12,200 bases of DNA from J038 sp036734085 (GTDB lineage Bacteria; Chloroflexota; Anaerolineae; Aggregatilineales; Phototrophicaceae), in NCBI GenBank assembly GCA_036734085.1, contig DAIMZF010000102.1, forward strand, positions 1 through 12,200. Direction: 5' to 3'. The notes beneath the pieces are model-generated. The model saw only the letters and a list, made by a program, of their open reading frames with translations. It was not told the DNA's origin and searched no databases. Each line of letters begins with the position of its first letter. Within the stretch, counting starts at the first letter, position 1. The position numbers were made by a program, and so were the translations under genes. Below are positions 1 through 7,139 of the stretch, one piece after another.

Positions 1-1
1 A

Positions 2-289
2 AATAGGATATATAAAAACTTAAAGTGTGAGTCGTTTTATTTTCTCCTTTCCGCTTGGATTAATGCCTTGCGAGATGAGGAAGCATTATGTGATGAAAAT
101 ATCCGTAAGGGCTTGGAACTTGCCGGAATTCAAAGGGAAAGATATAGTTCATTGCAATTGGCAGGGCGGGCATTGGAGTTATTAGGGCGTTATGACGATG
201 CCCGGATGATGTACGAAGAAATCATCCGGGACTATGCAGGGGGTAATCTGGCGCGCAATGCACAGAAGCGACTAGACCGCCTTAACTAA
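2..289 (+). CDS. C-terminal end of a TPR-like protein (5' partial)
   Basis: The reading frame is open from the left edge of the window to the TAA at 287-289, so this is the tail of a longer gene. A TTG at 68 could serve as a start, but the frame upstream of it is uninterrupted and reads like protein, so a continuing gene is more likely. The visible 95 residues are helical. The stretch LAGRALELLGRYDDARMMYE, followed by a second helix, has the small/large residue spacing of a tetratricopeptide repeat, and the tail ends in a basic helix (NAQKRLDRLN). TPR units bind other proteins; the partner and the rest of the architecture are not visible. The stop overlaps that of the convergent NACHT gene. 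Function beyond 'TPR-like' is unknown. Confidence 0.6.
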   Translation, partial: NRIYKNLKCESFYFLLSAWINALRDEEALCDENIRKGLELAGIQRERYSSLQLAGRALELLGRYDDARMMYEEIIRDYAGGNLARNAQKRLDRLN

Positions 290-3128
290 CCGCGACGGGT
301 GTAGGTAGTTCCTCGTCTATCTGCAACTGAATATCCGCTAAGGCACGGTAGGCGGCATCCCGCACGAAGGATTCACGGTGTCGGAGTGCGGTATAGATGA
401 TGCCGGTTTGATCGTATAACCCTAACTGACCAATATTGCTCACCGCGAAAAATTGCACGTCCGGGTCGCCTTCTTCCAGTGCCCGCCGTAAAATTTGTTG
501 GCCGCTGATGGTCTTACGGGTAATTTCATCAAGGCTGTTCACCCACTGTACCAACCATGGGATCTGCTCCGCCTGTGGGTAGCGTTTTGGCCCGGCGGCG
601 ACATCGCCGTATTGCATATCCAAAAAGGCTTGCTCCGCCGCAGATTTAACATACCATTCGTCGTCAGCCAATGAGGTATCGTACAGCGATACCAGCGCCC
701 AGGGGGCATTAATACGTCGTAATCCAAACACTGCCGCTCGTCGCACCATCATATCCTCGTGGTTGACCGCATCGAATAGCACCGGATAGCCTTCATCCGG
801 AATAGCGGCAAAAGATTCCGCGATAGTCTGGCGCAGGGCTTCGTTGCCCCGTGTGAACATGATAGCGATTTCTTCCAGCGCGTCCTGTGTGCCAATAGCG
901 GCCAGAGATAACGCGGCGGCAATCTGTGTTGCAGGGTCACTGTCCATCATCAGGCGTGCAATAGGGTTGACCGCTTCATTATGTTGGAGCGCCCCCAACC
1001 CCAGACAAGATAAACGCCGCACGTTAGCATCCGGGTGGCTTAAGGAACGCTCAAAGATGCGTATAGCGTTTTTATCATATGTGCCGACGAGCGCGGCGGC
1101 AATGCGCTCACGCACGGCAGGATATTGGCGGCGGGCGGCGAATAATTTGCCTAGTGTCCGCATCAACGGGGGAACCCATTCCACCGTGCCGTGTGCATAC
1201 TTTATCCACTGTGCGGTATCTAACAGCGTATTAAGCAAGACATCCAGCGACGATTCCATACGGACGCGCACCAGGTCATCCAGTGGGGTGTGTGCGGCGG
1301 CGAAGATAAAAGCGTCGTGCCATACCGGGTCTTGGGAACGCCGTAAAACGCGGTCAAAGCTCATATCTTGCAGTGTCATCGCGGCGAAATACGAGGCCAA
1401 CAACGGATGGCTGAACTGATAGCGACCACCCCTGTAGCGCCGCAAAATACCGTTCTTGGTTAAATCTCGCAACAGTTTAAGTGTTTCTGCACCCAGTCGA
1501 TTGTTCTTCTTATCGTCAAGCGCCATCTGCGTATCAACTTCCAGCCCGCCGAGTACGGCGTCCACGTCTACGACTTCACCTTCTTCGGTGTAAGTCTCGC
1601 TGATGTCGTCCGTGCGTGCTGTAGGCAGACGGTCAGTGAGTAATGAGTCTAGTTCATCGCCGAGTTCGTCGGATGGCTCTGTGGGGTCAACTTCTGGCGG
1701 ATTTGCTTCTGTCTCGCCTTCTGTTTGTGGGATGTAGCCGAGTGCTTTACCTAAGGCTTCCGGCAGGATGAAGCCATGCCTTAATTGTAGCTCTGCCGCT
1801 TTGATGAGTTTAGGCTGTAATTCGTCTAAATCCGTATTGGGCAAACGTTGACCCAGATAATTCTCTAACCAGCTTGGCAAGTCAGTTTTGGTTGGGGCGT
1901 TGAACAGGCTCCACATACGGAGCGTAAGCTCAAACGGGGTGTAAGTACGGCTCCGTGCTTTTACTTTGCGGATTGTCTCACTATCAATCTCTGTATTCCG
2001 TTGGCGGCGTGCCGTGCTGATTTTACCCCAGTTTTGTTGCCAGAAGTCCGAGAGTCTGTCCGTTTGGGGGTCGTGCCATGCCCGCAGGAAAACAGGCGTG
2101 TAACCCGCTTTTTGCAAGCCGCCGTAGCCACGCACTGACCCCGTGACGATGATAAAATTATTGCTATAAGTTTCCCGCAGGCGATGAAGCCACTCTAGCT
2201 TGAGCTTTTGCTCCGCAGGCGGCAAATCATCCAGCCCATCCAGCAGTAGCAAGGCGCGGCCATCCGCCAAACGTTGATATACATTCCGCGCCATCTTCAT
2301 GCGGGTGTTGTAGCTGGTGTAATGTTGCAAAGCGCGGACGAGTGGCTCTGCGGGGTCAACGTTGCGCCCGAACTCCGCCGCGCTGATAGTCACATTGGCA
2401 AGGTGGGTGTAAAAGGGGGTCAATTGGCGGAAGGGCGAGCCAGAGGCCGCACCTTGTTTTTGTACCGCGCTTAAATCTGTCCCTTTTTTCTCAGAAAGCG
2501 CCTGCTCCGCGATGTCTTCCACCAGGACACGCTCTGAATAGCGTTTGGCGCTGTCCTCACGGGTCTTTAGTTTGGAGCGTTCTTCCGCCTCTAGCTGACT
2601 TTGAATCTTATCTTTAGGGGGCGCAAAGTCCACAATCCCCAAACTCCATAGTGCGATGGCATAGAGGGCTGTCGTTCTGCCGCTACCGGGCAGGCCGAGT
2701 AAAGCGAGCGTGCGATCCCCGTTATCAAGTTCTGCTAACGACAGGGTACGGATGTTATACGGCGCATGTAGATAGGGATGGTCTTGCACCAAAGGTACGG
2801 GATAAAACACATCCGGGACAATGGATTCCTCACGCGGCGCGACCAGTTCCGGCGCTTTGATGAAGCGTGGCTCTACAATGATGTCACTCAGCGCAACCCG
2901 ACCTCCGGCCAGATGGTCTTGCTCGATGACTTTTAGCAAGTCGTTGATATATCCTGAGTCCGCACTTCTGACGGCAAATTCCCGCGCTTTTTGCGCCTGA
3001 TTGCCGACGCTATCGCGTGCTTCGCTGATAAGGTTGCGCGCTTTGTAAAGTAAATAAGCCGTGCCCCATCCGGTTAGCAGGCCAAACCCGAAGTTTTCCG
3101 GGCTGAAGTTAAAGTTAAAACCACTCAT
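282..3128 (-). CDS. Membrane-anchored NACHT (STAND) ATPase with C-terminal HEAT repeats
   Basis: This is a 948-residue signal-transduction ATPase of the STAND/NACHT type. Residues about 12-30 form a short Gly-rich hydrophobic helix, probably a membrane anchor, followed by an amphipathic helix to about 70. Walker A is GLPGSGRTT (145-153). Walker B is LLLLDGLDDL (293-302), the NACHT form. Sensor 1 is IIVTGSVRGYGGL (326-338). A winged-helix-like end with RYQFSHPLLASYFAA lies at 569-583. Residues about 680-835 and 870-935 hold HEAT-like repeats (for example DANVRRLSCLGLGAL and FVRDAAYRALADI), the probable sensing or scaffold part. Two inserts are odd: a charged Lys/Glu-rich stretch at about 170-235 between the Walker motifs, and an acidic linker at about 468-525. 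The ATG is preceded by GGAGG, 10 nt away. The zinc-ribbon gene lies 19 bp upstream in the same unit. NACHT proteins act by nucleotide-dependent oligomerisation, and some bacterial ones are antiphage; a defence role here is only possible. There is no obvious N-terminal effector enzyme. Confidence 0.85.
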   Translation of the reverse strand: MSGFNFNFSPENFGFGLLTGWGTAYLLYKARNLISEARDSVGNQAQKAREFAVRSADSGYINDLLKVIEQDHLAGGRVALSDIIVEPRFIKAPELVAPREESIVPDVFYPVPLVQDHPYLHAPYNIRTLSLAELDNGDRTLALLGLPGSGRTTALYAIALWSLGIVDFAPPKDKIQSQLEAEERSKLKTREDSAKRYSERVLVEDIAEQALSEKKGTDLSAVQKQGAASGSPFRQLTPFYTHLANVTISAAEFGRNVDPAEPLVRALQHYTSYNTRMKMARNVYQRLADGRALLLLDGLDDLPPAEQKLKLEWLHRLRETYSNNFIIVTGSVRGYGGLQKAGYTPVFLRAWHDPQTDRLSDFWQQNWGKISTARRQRNTEIDSETIRKVKARSRTYTPFELTLRMWSLFNAPTKTDLPSWLENYLGQRLPNTDLDELQPKLIKAAELQLRHGFILPEALGKALGYIPQTEGETEANPPEVDPTEPSDELGDELDSLLTDRLPTARTDDISETYTEEGEVVDVDAVLGGLEVDTQMALDDKKNNRLGAETLKLLRDLTKNGILRRYRGGRYQFSHPLLASYFAAMTLQDMSFDRVLRRSQDPVWHDAFIFAAAHTPLDDLVRVRMESSLDVLLNTLLDTAQWIKYAHGTVEWVPPLMRTLGKLFAARRQYPAVRERIAAALVGTYDKNAIRIFERSLSHPDANVRRLSCLGLGALQHNEAVNPIARLMMDSDPATQIAAALSLAAIGTQDALEEIAIMFTRGNEALRQTIAESFAAIPDEGYPVLFDAVNHEDMMVRRAAVFGLRRINAPWALVSLYDTSLADDEWYVKSAAEQAFLDMQYGDVAAGPKRYPQAEQIPWLVQWVNSLDEITRKTISGQQILRRALEEGDPDVQFFAVSNIGQLGLYDQTGIIYTALRHRESFVRDAAYRALADIQLQIDEELPTPVAVS

Positions 3129-3138
3129 CGCGTTTGTG

Positions 3139-3143
3139 CCTCC
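3139..3143 (-). promoter_or_regulatory. Ribosome binding site of the NACHT gene
   Basis: GGAGG on the minus strand, 10 nt before the ATG at 3128. It sits inside the 19-bp gap after the zinc-ribbon gene's stop, which supports independent initiation within a shared transcript. Confidence 0.7.
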
Positions 3144-3147
3144 GGTG

Positions 3148-3852
3148 TTACATCACCAGCAGAATACGTCCACAGTTTTCACAATTTACCAGCGTATCGC
3201 GGCGTCCGGCGGCGGATTCAATCGCCATTGTTTGCTCCACGCCGCAGGCAGTACAGGTGCTTCCTTGCATCAGCGATACAGGTCGATTGGCTTTGCGTGC
3301 TTTCATCGTATCGTACAATTTACGATTTTGTGCCGTAATATCCTTTAATACACGCTCTCGTTGTGTGGCAATGGCCTGCAAACGAGCCTGTATCTCATCC
3401 TTTTCCGCGATGAGTTCGCTGTGTTGGCTTGCTCCTTCGGCGGTGATGCGCTCTAAATTAGCTTGCGCTTGCTCAAGTGTTGCCTCTGCGTCTTCCACCT
3501 GTAACAGTAATTCTAGTGCGTTATCCTCTAATTGGCTGTTACGGTTTCTTAACGATGTAATTTCGTTTTGCAAGTCCTGCATTTCTTTAGGGTTCTTTAC
3601 CAAACCACTATACAGGCGGTCTTCGCTGGCTTGGGCTTTTTCCGTGTTGGCCTGCATCTCTAGTTCTAAATTGCGAGATTGTGTTCGCAGAGGCTTTAGT
3701 GCTTCTTGTGCGGCTTCCATCTGTGCCCGTGCCTGGTTAATGGCTACGCTGTCCCCCAAGATGGCTTCGATGGCGGTTAGACGCTTTTGATGGTCGATTC
3801 CTTCAAGGTCTATCTTTTGTAAATGGTACAGGGCTTCTACTTGTGAAGTCAT
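3148..3852 (-). CDS. COG1579-type coiled-coil protein with C4 zinc ribbon
   Basis: A 234-residue protein, almost entirely a long antiparallel coiled coil (about 3-185) followed by a four-cysteine zinc ribbon. The motif LYSGLVKNPKE at 80-90 is the hallmark of the COG1579 family. The ribbon has CTAC (Cys200, Cys203) and CENC (Cys224, Cys227), separated by 20 residues, then GRIL. Family members are described as predicted nucleic-acid-binding proteins; their exact role in most bacteria is unclear. A TTG at 3861 would add three residues, but the Shine-Dalgarno AAGGAT (3861-3866, minus strand) sits 8 nt before the ATG at 3850-3852, and this decides the start. The NACHT gene follows after 19 bp, so the two are probably co-transcribed. 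The protein is complete, with all four cysteines present. Confidence 0.9.
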   Translation of the reverse strand: MTSQVEALYHLQKIDLEGIDHQKRLTAIEAILGDSVAINQARAQMEAAQEALKPLRTQSRNLELEMQANTEKAQASEDRLYSGLVKNPKEMQDLQNEITSLRNRNSQLEDNALELLLQVEDAEATLEQAQANLERITAEGASQHSELIAEKDEIQARLQAIATQRERVLKDITAQNRKLYDTMKARKANRPVSLMQGSTCTACGVEQTMAIESAAGRRDTLVNCENCGRILLVM

Positions 3853-3860
3853 TGAAGACA

Positions 3861-3866
3861 ATCCTT
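3861..3866 (-). promoter_or_regulatory. Ribosome binding site fixing the COG1579 start
   Basis: AAGGAT on the minus strand, 8 nt upstream of the ATG at 3852. It overlaps the alternative TTG at 3861, so the ATG is the supported start. Confidence 0.7.
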
Positions 3867-3889
3867 AAGGTAAATTCCGTGTTGTTCTC

Positions 3890-3918
3890 TTGACCATGTG
3901 CTACTATAGGAGTATGGT
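3890..3918 (+). promoter_or_regulatory. Candidate sigma70-like promoter for the GT-C-like/propeller genes
   Basis: TTGACC (3890-3895) and TATGGT (3913-3918) are separated by exactly 17 bp, with transcription expected near 3925, about 48 nt before the ATG at 3973. The -35 matches the consensus in five of six bases; the -10 is weaker. Both boxes overlap half-sites of the GACCAT array. A promoter for the opposite strand must lie in the same 120 bp, but no convincing one was found. Confidence 0.5.
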
Positions 3919-3940
3919 CACACCACCTATATTAGACCAT
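3891..3940. repeat. Three GACCAT half-sites in alternating orientation (operator-like)
   Basis: TGACCAT (3891-3897) and ATGGTCA (3914-3920) form a perfect 7-bp inverted repeat. A third copy, GACCAT, lies at 3935-3940 and is inverted relative to the second. Start-to-start distances are 22 and 21 bp, close to two helical turns, so all copies would face the same side of the DNA. A partial fourth, GACCAA, is at 3954-3959. The array covers the -35 and -10 of the candidate promoter, as a repressor or autoregulator site would. The binding protein is unknown. Confidence 0.45.
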
Positions 3941-3957
3941 ATTGCACAGAAACGACC

Positions 3958-3965
3958 AAAGGTGG
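3958..3965 (+). promoter_or_regulatory. Ribosome binding site of the GT-C-like gene
   Basis: AAAGGTGG, 7 nt before the ATG at 3973, a usable Shine-Dalgarno that supports this start. Confidence 0.55.
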
Positions 3966-3972
3966 CGCTTGG

Positions 3973-5610
3973 ATGCGACTATTTATAGAACCAAGAGAGT
4001 GGCGCTGGGTAATCATCGTAAGCTGTGGGCTGGCACTACTCGCGATCTCTCCGTTTTTCTGGGTTAGTTATAAAAATTTAACATTAGAGCAAGATGTGTT
4101 TTTTGTGGGGGCGTTGCATGATTATGCTAACGGCGCTGGAGATTTAGCGCGCATATATCTGGCCTCTACTGACCGTTGGCTCAGTTCCTATCTGCACACG
4201 CCAGAACCCGATGGCGGTGCGCTCATCGACATGGTATACATCATACTTGGTCAGCTTTCCCGGCTGTTTTCTGTGCCGGGTGTGGTGATTTATCATGTGG
4301 TGAGAATATGTGCGGGCGTGTTTATGTACCTGGCGATTTACCAGCTAGCCGCCAGTATATGGAGCAAAATCCGTGCAAGGCGCACATTCTTTTTGCTGGT
4401 GGCTATGGGCAGTGGCTTGGGTTGGTTATTCGCCCCGTTAACCGATAGCACCGCTTATCTTGACCTCAGTCAACCGTCAGCATTCCCCTTCTATAGTACG
4501 TTGACTAGCGTACATCTGCCTCTGGCGATTGCATGTTTAGCCTTACTTGCCAGCGTCGCTGTGACTGTGATGCGCCCCGATGAGACACCCGCGCCGACGG
4601 TAGTTAACGGCGGCACACTGGTTTTCATGGCGAGCATTATCCTTGTCCTGTTGTATCCGTTGGCATTTGTGCCAATTGCGCTAGCCTTTCTGCTGAATAT
4701 TGTACTGAGTTGGACGGCAGATAAGCGGATTAATTCCGCACAGGCGACGTGGCTCCTGTGGTTTATTGTGCCGCCATTGCCTATTTTGCTGTATTACCTC
4801 ATCGTTTTCCAAAATGACACCCTAACGGGCATGGTTTGGTTGCAGGAAATCGCCACTCGACCCCCTCCACTGCCTGCTTTCTTGCTAAGTTTTGGTTTGC
4901 CGTTACTTATTGCTATACCGGGACTCTACCGGGCAGGCCGCCGTTTTGAGCGTGACGGCAACCAATTTATGGTTATCTGGTTATTGGTCATCGTGTTGAT
5001 GGTCTATCTGCCCACAATCGCGCAACTCAATTTTGTGATTGGCCTGGTCATCCCGACGATGTATTTTGCCACCCGCGCTATTGAGGACTTCTGGCGGGAT
5101 AATGTGCCCCAAAAATTATGGCGCTGGGTGATTGTTGCCATTGTGCCGTTTATCTTCATGAGCAACGTCACGGCGCTTTTTACTCCCCTCAATATGATAT
5201 ATGATGAGGCATTGTATGACCCGCCTGTTCTACTTCCGGCTGATTATGAGCGTTCCTTCCGATGGTTAGCCAACCAACCCGGTACGCAGTCGGTTGTGCT
5301 GGCGTCACCGCAGGTCAGCTTATGGATTCCCGCCTGGGCGGGTTTGCGGGTGGTCTATGGGCATCCCACACAGACCGCGCAACCGCAGACGAAACTCGCG
5401 GCGGTTAGGGCATGGTATGGCGCAGAAAGTTGTGATGTAAGCCTACTAAATGGTGAAATCCGTGCGGAAGAAGGGGATGTTTATCGCGTTCATTACGTGA
5501 TTGACGGGCCATTAGAGCGTGAGATGGGGGCTATGCCATGTTTGGCTGTGCTGACGCTGGAAACACAATTGGGCGAAGTCAACATTTACCGTTACGATGG
5601 GGACGGATGA
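3973..5610 (+). CDS. Polytopic membrane protein, GT-C glycosyltransferase-like
   Basis: A 545-residue integral membrane protein with roughly ten hydrophobic segments (about 12-31, 84-100, 104-127, 138-153, 178-200, 213-247, 260-278, 300-320, 331-368 and 384-405) and a soluble C-terminal domain of about 125 residues (420-545). After the first membrane helix comes a loop with acidic residues (EQDVFFVGALHDYANGAGDL, 39-58), where GT-C enzymes carry catalytic acidic residues. The C-terminal part has a GT-C-like pattern (WLANQPGTQSVVLAS, then WAGLRVVYGHPTQT and YVIDGPLERE). GT-C enzymes move sugars from polyprenyl-phosphate donors at the outer membrane face; donor and acceptor cannot be told here. 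The tail GEVNIYRYD recurs in the next gene, whose first possible start overlaps this gene by 14 bp. The fold assignment is by architecture and is moderate; plain 'membrane protein' is certain. Confidence 0.75.
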   Translation: MRLFIEPREWRWVIIVSCGLALLAISPFFWVSYKNLTLEQDVFFVGALHDYANGAGDLARIYLASTDRWLSSYLHTPEPDGGALIDMVYIILGQLSRLFSVPGVVIYHVVRICAGVFMYLAIYQLAASIWSKIRARRTFFLLVAMGSGLGWLFAPLTDSTAYLDLSQPSAFPFYSTLTSVHLPLAIACLALLASVAVTVMRPDETPAPTVVNGGTLVFMASIILVLLYPLAFVPIALAFLLNIVLSWTADKRINSAQATWLLWFIVPPLPILLYYLIVFQNDTLTGMVWLQEIATRPPPLPAFLLSFGLPLLIAIPGLYRAGRRFERDGNQFMVIWLLVIVLMVYLPTIAQLNFVIGLVIPTMYFATRAIEDFWRDNVPQKLWRWVIVAIVPFIFMSNVTALFTPLNMIYDEALYDPPVLLPADYERSFRWLANQPGTQSVVLASPQVSLWIPAWAGLRVVYGHPTQTAQPQTKLAAVRAWYGAESCDVSLLNGEIRAEEGDVYRVHYVIDGPLEREMGAMPCLAVLTLETQLGEVNIYRYDGDG

Positions 5611-6544
5611 GACACGGCTGATGTTACGTTGGTGGCTGGCGTTAGGCGCTGGACTGATAACTTGCCTGACTGTTTTGCTTCTACTGGTATTGCATATTGC
5701 GCGTGATTTCTCATATGTTGGACAAGAAATCGCTTTCTTGGGCTTTAACTATGGTGAGGTCAACATCTACCGCTATGATATTCCGCGTGGGGCGTTGCTG
5801 ACTTTGCCAGATACGGGGTTGTCGCCGTCCTCTTTGGCTTGGTCACCGGATGGGCAACTTTTGGTAATGACAACAGGCAATAGCGGGCGGCGAATCCACA
5901 CTGTTGACATCAACACAGGCGTAACACATCGCTTGCTTGCAACCGATGAACGTGACCAGGAACCGGTTTATTCTCCCAACGGCGAACGCATTATATTCAC
6001 ATCCTCCGCCAACAATCAACCGATTGCACAAGTTCCAGTGGTTTATATGATGGATGCAGACGGCAGTCGGGCGCAGGTTGTCGCGGATGGCATGGTCATC
6101 AGCCATGCGGTGCGCTGGTTAGATGATGATCAACTGGTTTTTATCAATAGCAGGTCATACCCCATCACGATTACCCGCCTTGACTTGCGCTCACAAGAGC
6201 AAATCACCCTTTTTGTCAGCGAAGATGTCCGCTTGGATGCGCTCGATGCTTCTCGCGATGGGCGCGTTGTGGTCTACAGTTCACAGGACTTTCGCTATGC
6301 CGTCATTCATAGCAATTTGTACCTTCTGGATGTAGGAACGGGCACAACACGACAACTGACACAGGGGTTTTATCTGGATAGTTACCCGGCGATTGCCCCA
6401 GATGGAAAGCGAGTGTTGTTTGTCAGTGATCGCTACTCTCGTGGGCTTTACGGGCTAGTTCTGATGAATTTACACGGGGGAGAGCCAAAGCGCTTGCCTC
6501 TGCCAAATATGGAGTTTATCTCGCATCCGGTGTGGCGGCCATGA
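5597..6544 (+). CDS. Membrane-anchored TolB/PD40-type beta-propeller protein
   Basis: A 315-residue protein with an N-terminal hydrophobic helix (about 12-34) and no clear cleavage site, so probably a signal anchor with the rest outside the cytoplasm. The body consists of PD40/WD40-like blades: LAWSPDGQLLVMTT (80-93), PVYSPNGERIIFTSS (123-137), SRDGRVVVYSS (219-229) and YPAIAPDGKRVLFVSD (263-278), ending with HPVWRP. Such propellers are known from TolB and bind proteins; no tol-pal genes are nearby and no enzyme motif is present. Two starts are possible. The ATG at 5597 overlaps the upstream gene by 14 bp and has no ribosome site; the ATG at 5621 (307 residues) begins directly before the hydrophobic helix, with only a weak GGA upstream. 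The peptide GEVNIYRYD (53-61) repeats the C-terminus of the previous protein. The partner is unknown. Confidence 0.8.
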   Translation: MGTDETRLMLRWWLALGAGLITCLTVLLLLVLHIARDFSYVGQEIAFLGFNYGEVNIYRYDIPRGALLTLPDTGLSPSSLAWSPDGQLLVMTTGNSGRRIHTVDINTGVTHRLLATDERDQEPVYSPNGERIIFTSSANNQPIAQVPVVYMMDADGSRAQVVADGMVISHAVRWLDDDQLVFINSRSYPITITRLDLRSQEQITLFVSEDVRLDALDASRDGRVVVYSSQDFRYAVIHSNLYLLDVGTGTTRQLTQGFYLDSYPAIAPDGKRVLFVSDRYSRGLYGLVLMNLHGGEPKRLPLPNMEFISHPVWRP

Positions 6545-6566
6545 TGGGGACAAAAGCCCCCATCAT
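6541..6566. terminator. Hairpin between convergent genes
   Basis: ATGATGGGG (6541-6549) and CCCCATCAT (6558-6566) form a perfect 9-bp stem with an 8-nt loop, starting on the stop codon of the propeller gene. The stem is usable in either direction and lies between convergent genes, where a bidirectional terminator is expected. There is no T-tract on either strand, so intrinsic termination is uncertain. Confidence 0.5.
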
Positions 6567-6583
6567 ATTGGCTAGATGCCAAT
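6567..6583. terminator. Second, adjacent hairpin between convergent genes
   Basis: ATTGGC and GCCAAT form a perfect 6-bp stem with the 5-nt loop TAGAT, directly abutting the larger hairpin and ending 3 bp from the lipoprotein stop. It is weak alone; together the two could block read-through from both sides. Confidence 0.35.
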
Positions 6584-6586
6584 TAT

Positions 6587-7066
6587 TTAGATACCGAGAT
6601 CTTCACAGAAGCGCCATTGTCCATCTTCACGGACAAAGCGTGCAACTTCACCGTCGCCGGCGGGTTCGGTAAAGGTCTCACCACCAGCAGTGATGCTAAT
6701 TTCGCCAGAGGCGGCAACGTCGGCACTATCGGCGGTGAGGTTCGTCACGGTGAAGGTGACACCGCTGATGTCAACTGCCATATCACCCATCATCTCACGC
6801 ATGGCGGTTAATCCCGCTTCGCCGCCCATTTCTTCGATGGCGGTGTCAATGCCAGCGCGTTGCTCCGTACATACTAGCGGGCGTAACGCTTCAAAATCGA
6901 ATGAAGACAGTGCTGTATATACCTGGCGGGCGGCGGCTTCGACTGCGGCGGCATCACCACCTGCACCAGTGCCACCTGTGCCAGAGCCACCACCACCGCA
7001 GGCCGCCGCAACTGTAGCAACAACAATCATCATCATCATAACGCTGATTTTACGTGCAAATTTCAT
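6587..7066 (-). CDS. Small lipoprotein with NTF2/DUF4878-like domain
   Basis: A 159-residue exported protein. Residues 1-22 are a signal peptide with basic MKFARK, a hydrophobic core that includes four consecutive Met residues, and a lipobox-like VAAAC, with Cys23 as the probable lipidated residue (Ala at -3 is less typical than Leu). A flexible Gly-rich linker (24-37) follows. Residues about 40-159 resemble the NTF2-like DUF4878 fold: an N-terminal helix (AAARQVYTALSSFDFEAL) and a C-terminal strand pair ending in FVREDGQWRFCEDL. Cys66 and Cys154 are the only cysteines in the domain and may form a disulphide. The start is supported by AAGGAG 6 nt upstream. The gene stands alone on its strand, with its own promoter candidate at 7112-7139. 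No ligand or activity can be assigned. Confidence 0.8.
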   Translation of the reverse strand: MKFARKISVMMMMIVVATVAAACGGGGSGTGGTGAGGDAAAVEAAARQVYTALSSFDFEALRPLVCTEQRAGIDTAIEEMGGEAGLTAMREMMGDMAVDISGVTFTVTNLTADSADVAASGEISITAGGETFTEPAGDGEVARFVREDGQWRFCEDLGI

Positions 7067-7072
7067 TATTTT

Positions 7073-7078
7073 CTCCTT
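7073..7078 (-). promoter_or_regulatory. Ribosome binding site of the lipoprotein gene
   Basis: AAGGAG on the minus strand, 6 nt before the ATG at 7066; it is the best Shine-Dalgarno in the window. Confidence 0.75.
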
Positions 7079-7111
7079 AGGTATTTAAAATGTAGATGAA
7101 GCGCATCAATC

Positions 7112-7139
7112 AGTATAGAGATATTTACGATATTCGCAA
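7112..7139 (-). promoter_or_regulatory. Candidate promoter of the lipoprotein gene
   Basis: On the minus strand, TTGCGA (7139-7134) and TATACT (7117-7112) are spaced by 16 bp, predicting a start near 7105 and a leader of about 38 nt. The -10 matches the consensus in five of six bases, the -35 in four. The -35 lies inside the palindrome at 7133-7148. Confidence 0.45.

Noticed and set aside
844..1419. 191-residue open frame opposite the NACHT gene
   Set aside because: It lies fully inside the HEAT-encoding region on the other strand, has no ribosome site and its protein has no recognisable pattern.
3134..3790. 218-residue open frame opposite the zinc-ribbon gene
   Set aside because: The Cys/Ser-rich composition is what results from reading a coiled-coil gene backwards; the minus-strand protein has clear family motifs.
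3853..3972. Minus-strand promoter for the COG1579/NACHT unit (TTGGTC with TAATAT)
   Set aside because: The spacing is 19 bp and the -35 is weak; a promoter must exist but this one is not convincing.
7026..7040. CAT triplet run as a possible microsatellite
   Set aside because: It encodes consecutive Met residues in the hydrophobic part of a signal peptide and is too short to be called a repeat locus.
6690..7088. 132-residue open frame opposite the lipoprotein gene
   Set aside because: Pro/Ala/Ile runs mirror the Gly linker and Met run of the real gene, which has a signal peptide and a strong ribosome site.
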